NCBI GenBank assembly: GCA_017165825.1
Contig: CM029387.1
Coordinates: forward strand, 11,283,999-11,347,998
Direction of reading: 5' to 3'
DNA from: Hepsetus odoe
Taxonomy: Eukaryota > Chordata > Actinopteri > Characiformes > Hepsetidae
Length of the DNA: 64,000 nt
Of this stretch, positions 60,211-64,000 are shown piece after piece. Numbering within the stretch: position 1 is the stretch's first letter; every line of letters begins with the position of its first letter. The notes under the pieces are model-generated. The model made no database searches. It was not told where the DNA came from and worked only from the letters and a program-made list of their open reading frames with translations. A program made the position numbers and the translations under genes.

Positions 60211-60265
<55 letters not shown>
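60211..60265. repeat. (CT)n microsatellite
   Basis: About 27 CT units in cadm3 intron 6. Complementary to 60509-60566. Confidence 0.95.
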
Positions 60266-60271
<6 letters not shown>

Positions 60272-60501
60272 ATTTACTTACCTTACTTTTTTCCCTTTGT
60301 TTTGTTCTCTCCTTTTAGCTCCTTCTTTTTATCTGTCTTTTTTCTTCCAGCCTTCTCTCACATATGCATTTTCCCTCTGTTTCTGTCCCCTCATTTTCAT
60401 TCCATTTCTATGCCTCTGCTCCTCTGTCTTTATGTCTGACAGAAACTCTGAGTAGTCCTTATAAAGAAAAAACCTTTGTGAAAGATGGACAGCTGTGAAA
60501 A

Positions 60502-60508
<7 letters not shown>

Positions 60509-60566
<58 letters not shown>
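60509..60566. repeat. (GA)n microsatellite
   Basis: About 29 GA units in cadm3 intron 6. Confidence 0.95.
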
Positions 60567-60569
<3 letters not shown>

Positions 60570-62630
60570 GTCGGAGCTTTAAAGTAAGTGATCTGAAGCA
60601 CTCTTAAAGGCAGGCACATAACTGGTGGGGAAGAGGAATATCCTGTTATTTCTTGCTTTCAGTCTGTGCTGCTGTTTTGTTAAGCTGGGTTTTAAATGCA
60701 CCGCTTAGTACTGGAGGGTGATCTGTGATGCAGAAGCTTCCAGCAGGTTTTAAATTAGAGTTTGTATCTAAAAGGAGTCTGGCTTGTTCAAACTCCAACT
60801 TGATACCAATTCAGTGACTTCATGTCCTCGAGTGGTTGTACAATCCATTTTATCATCCTGGCACGGCCGAGACGAGGCAGAATTACATATAATCTTACAA
60901 TTTGGCTCCCAACAAGCCAACCGGCTAATCTGCAGCAAACTAACTTGCACAGTTGAAGTGAATAAACATTTGAGTCATTCTAAAAACATGGAAGAGCCCC
61001 TTCATGCTGATTTATGGTTCTCACAGCCTTTGAAATTCAGTAATAGTGTTTTCAACGTTGTGCTAGCAGGCCTTGTTGATATAGCGTAGCTAATACTATT
61101 TGAATGCTTTCTCGGACACAGTTAAAAGTTGTTTGTTATTGTGATCACAATCTTTTTCAGGATGGATTTTACCTCACAGTCTCTGTCCATGACCTACATT
61201 CAATGTGTGTTTATGATAAATTGGATTCACTATGCCTTTATCCAATACTTTTTCCTTTCCTTTAACCTGGGATACAGTGTATTCTGCATTAGAGTCTGAT
61301 AATGATTTCAGTCTTTGCTCTTCCCAGCATTAGTGTAATGTGGACAAATATGCTCAATAATACATGTATTATGCCTGCATTATTAATACAGAAAAAGTAC
61401 TCTAGCATTACCTCGGCTTCTGCATGTGGTGATGCAGGACAGCTTACTTTTATGGGTAAAACAGCCTACAGCAAGATACAGGATGCATTTTCATCTAATA
61501 TGATACTCTACAGTGGTCCACTTCCACAAAATCAAGTGACTCACAGTGGGAAATTGTCGATATTTGATTAGGCTAACTTGTATCAAAACCGACAGGCTTG
61601 TAAAGTATTGCAATGAAAATCTATAGTGCACAATTTTAAGTCTTACAAGAAAAAAGCTGATCGGCCAAGGCAATTGATTTTTTTTTTTTTTTTTTTTTGC
61701 TCTAAAGCTACAAGGCTGTTGTAACTATTATCTAATAATCATACTGAGTAATAGCAGAAATAAGCTATTTTTTTGGTAGAAATGTACATTTTTATATTAT
61801 AAGGTCTGCATAAGGAAAACCTTCTGACATCACTTAATTTGGTCTTCTAATTGTGAGGTTTCTAAGGTTCTGTTATGTGAGATATAATATATTTATCGTT
61901 GTCTCTCAGCTTTGTTTTTGATTGATTACCTGTCACAATTAGAGGAAAACCAACAACCTGAATTTGGCTATTTGCGTTTGTTTCAATATATTTAACTTGC
62001 TTGAGTTTATTGCTTTAGTCTTTCAAAAACGAGATTTGTTAAATAATGGGAGGGCTGTGTTCAGCCCTTTCATAGGTTTGATCCTTCAAGTAGATGCCAG
62101 ATTCCCCTGGTTTATGATTAAATGTTTAATTTAAGCCACTGGTAAAGCCTTTAAGTCTTAAACACATCAGAAAATGATGAACAATTTAACTATCCAAATT
62201 CTAAATAAAGAAATCACTGCCAATAAAGTAAATGCTTAAATATTCAAGATATTTTGGCCCCCCTTAGACTCTATTTTGCATTCCAAAGTTTAATGAAACC
62301 AAGGGCAAGTGAATTCCAAAAGAAAGATCCACTGCTCACTGTCAGGCCCTGATATTTCTGGAAATTGATAGGCTGTTGACTTCTTTTAAATTTGAGGGAT
62401 AAGGGTTACTGGGTCCCATTCTTAGTCTTGTTGTGATTAATCTTAGAATTTTGGTAGGAGGGACTATTGTCAGGGTTGAGGTTAAGATTTGGTCATGAGG
62501 AGCAGAATCAAAGAAACAGAACTGAATAATAACATTGATAACTTGAACATTAACATAATTAGCCCCTGTGCTGATCCTTTTAGCATGTCATTCAGTCATA
62601 TAATTCTGCATTAATGAATCAGACATCAAG
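60567..62630 (+). other. cadm3 intron 6, nothing coding
   Basis: Mostly single-copy-looking DNA. 60690-61080 is less AT-rich and might be conserved. A T-run lies at 61678-61698. No exon matching the rest of Ig3 was found. Confidence 0.5.
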
Positions 62631-62635
62631 AATGA

Positions 62636-62702
62636 TGTGTGTGTGTGTCTGTTTGTATATATATGTGTGTGTGTATGTGTGTGTGTGTGTGTGTGTGTGG
62701 GT
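62636..62702. repeat. Interrupted (GT)n microsatellite
   Basis: GT units broken by CTGTTT and ATATAT. Confidence 0.92.
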
Positions 62703-64000
62703 GTTCTGGCCTCCCTCCAGTTACACTTATCTTCAATCTATTTCAGATGGCATTTCATTTTTTTTTATTTATAAGTGAATGACACTTGTCTTATAAAGCA
62801 TGGAAGCTCATTTTAGAAGAGAAAAGACCTCAGACTATCCTTCATCTAATGTGTGCTACGAACAAAGCATTTGCAAGAAATGTATTCTTATTTTTAACTC
62901 ACAAGCTTAATATTCCTAATTGCCAACAGAAAATTATAGTTCACCAAATTACATGCTTGCATTTTTAGATATGGTCTGTTTAGCTGACGTCAAATATGCA
63001 TGCCACGAAAGGATACTGAGGGGGCTTTCTCAGACACTGGGGTCTGAGGCAGCAGCTGCTGCTTCTTATTTCTTGGAAATATGACAGAATGCTCTGCCCT
63101 TCACTGAGTGTCAGGGGGTCACTCTCAGGCAATTAAACCCTCAAAAGTCATAATTGTTGCTGGTCAAATGAAAGAATGATTTTATTTGCTATTTATTATT
63201 TTTCACTCATAGCTTGTAGCTCATAGAAGCATACAAATGATGTATGAGCTCTAAATTTTGTATCAATAAGCTCCAGCCTAAGGCCTGCATGTGGAAGACT
63301 CTAATGAAAATGTTTGAAAGGTACTCAAAAATCTGACTGATTAAAAACTTTCATTTGTAAAGTTTTTGTCAAGTAAAGTTACAGTAAAGTGAAAGAAATA
63401 ACTACTGACCACTAAGGGTTTGTGAAGCAAGGTATTTATGGATTTGGAATCCATTCATTATGCATTATGTTGCTCAATAAGGCTAGGAACTGATAACTAT
63501 GACAGGCACAAGAAAAACTTTAGCATCAGGCAAAATAGCCCTTGTTTGTGGTTTAGTTAGATCCAGTTTTAGAAGAGCCTGCCCACTTTCCATACCCTCT
63601 ATTGTGAAAAAACAAAAGCAGAAGAGGCCAAATGGAGCTAAATTGCTACAAACCCCAAATGCTAAATATTTCTAGCCATTGTGCTGTTTCCTGTACTGTT
63701 TTAATTAGGTAGACTAAGTGGCTTAATAATAAAATCCCAGGTCAAAGTTCTGCAAATACAACCAAATCTTATTTGTAATTCATTTATACTTATGAATTGC
63801 CATACTTTCTTGCCTTAAAATTTACAGACTGCTATGGTTTGCACATTGATTTCCAGTGAGAAGGCAAAGTGCATACACATTTTATCTACATACACATCGA
63901 TGTACAGGTAACCAATCAGTGTATAGCTGAAAAAAGTCTGTATAGTACTGTATATCCACTGGTTTAGGTGCCTCTGTGGGCAGAGCACTTTAGGCTGAAA
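62703..64000 (+). other. cadm3 intron 6 continues to the window edge
   Basis: AT-rich DNA with no recognisable exon, repeat or RNA. Confidence 0.5.

Noticed and set aside
60180..64000. Next cadm3 exon (rest of Ig3)
   Set aside because: Searched by eye for the P-x-Q...W strand and the Y-x-C block between AG and GT sites. Nothing fits, so it probably lies beyond the window.

Overview
This window looks like vertebrate nuclear DNA, most probably from a teleost fish. It is AT-rich and has no dense ORFs. It carries long CA/GT and CT/GA microsatellites, tRNA-derived SINEs, several decayed Tc1-like DNA transposons and RTE-type LINEs, and multi-exon coding sequence with canonical GT/AG junctions. I cannot fix the species from sequence alone.

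The only host gene I can support is on the plus strand in the last third. Five internal exons (45034-45186, 54944-55096, 55632-55769, 58560-58730, 59849-59939) encode consecutive halves of three immunoglobulin domains. The spliced product closely matches the ectodomain of the neuronal cell adhesion molecule CADM3 (nectin-like 1/SynCAM3). Signal-peptide exon 1 is not visible, and neither are the exons for the rest of Ig3, the stalk, the membrane segment or the cytoplasmic tail. The gene therefore runs off at least the right edge. The first 45 kb is either a giant first intron or intergenic DNA.

Layout: 1-10 kb is non-coding with microsatellites and SINE copies. 10.5-17.1 kb holds three Tc1-like relics and a long polypurine/GT block. 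17.85-24.6 kb contains a roughly 2.9 kb segment present twice in direct orientation. Each copy carries the same internally deleted RTE fragment and the same short 0.33 kb element, and the copies are separated by an unrecognised, possibly coding-derived stretch. 24.6-39.5 kb is non-coding apart from a decayed THAP-finger-like relic near 31.4 kb and one promoter-like patch near 38.8 kb. A Tc1-like element lies at 39.75-41.04 kb. Intron 2 of cadm3 holds a nearly complete RTE LINE inserted into an older Tc1-like element, with a 15-bp target-site duplication. Introns 3-6 are notable for dinucleotide repeats sitting directly beside splice sites and for an inverted pair of young SINEs.

I found no new enzymatic or defence system. 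The most interesting biology is the arrangement of repeats around the cadm3 exons: complementary (GT)n and (CA)n tracts bracket a frame-preserving exon that has a weak donor site. The duplicated 2.9 kb block is the other point worth checking, because it may be an assembly artefact.
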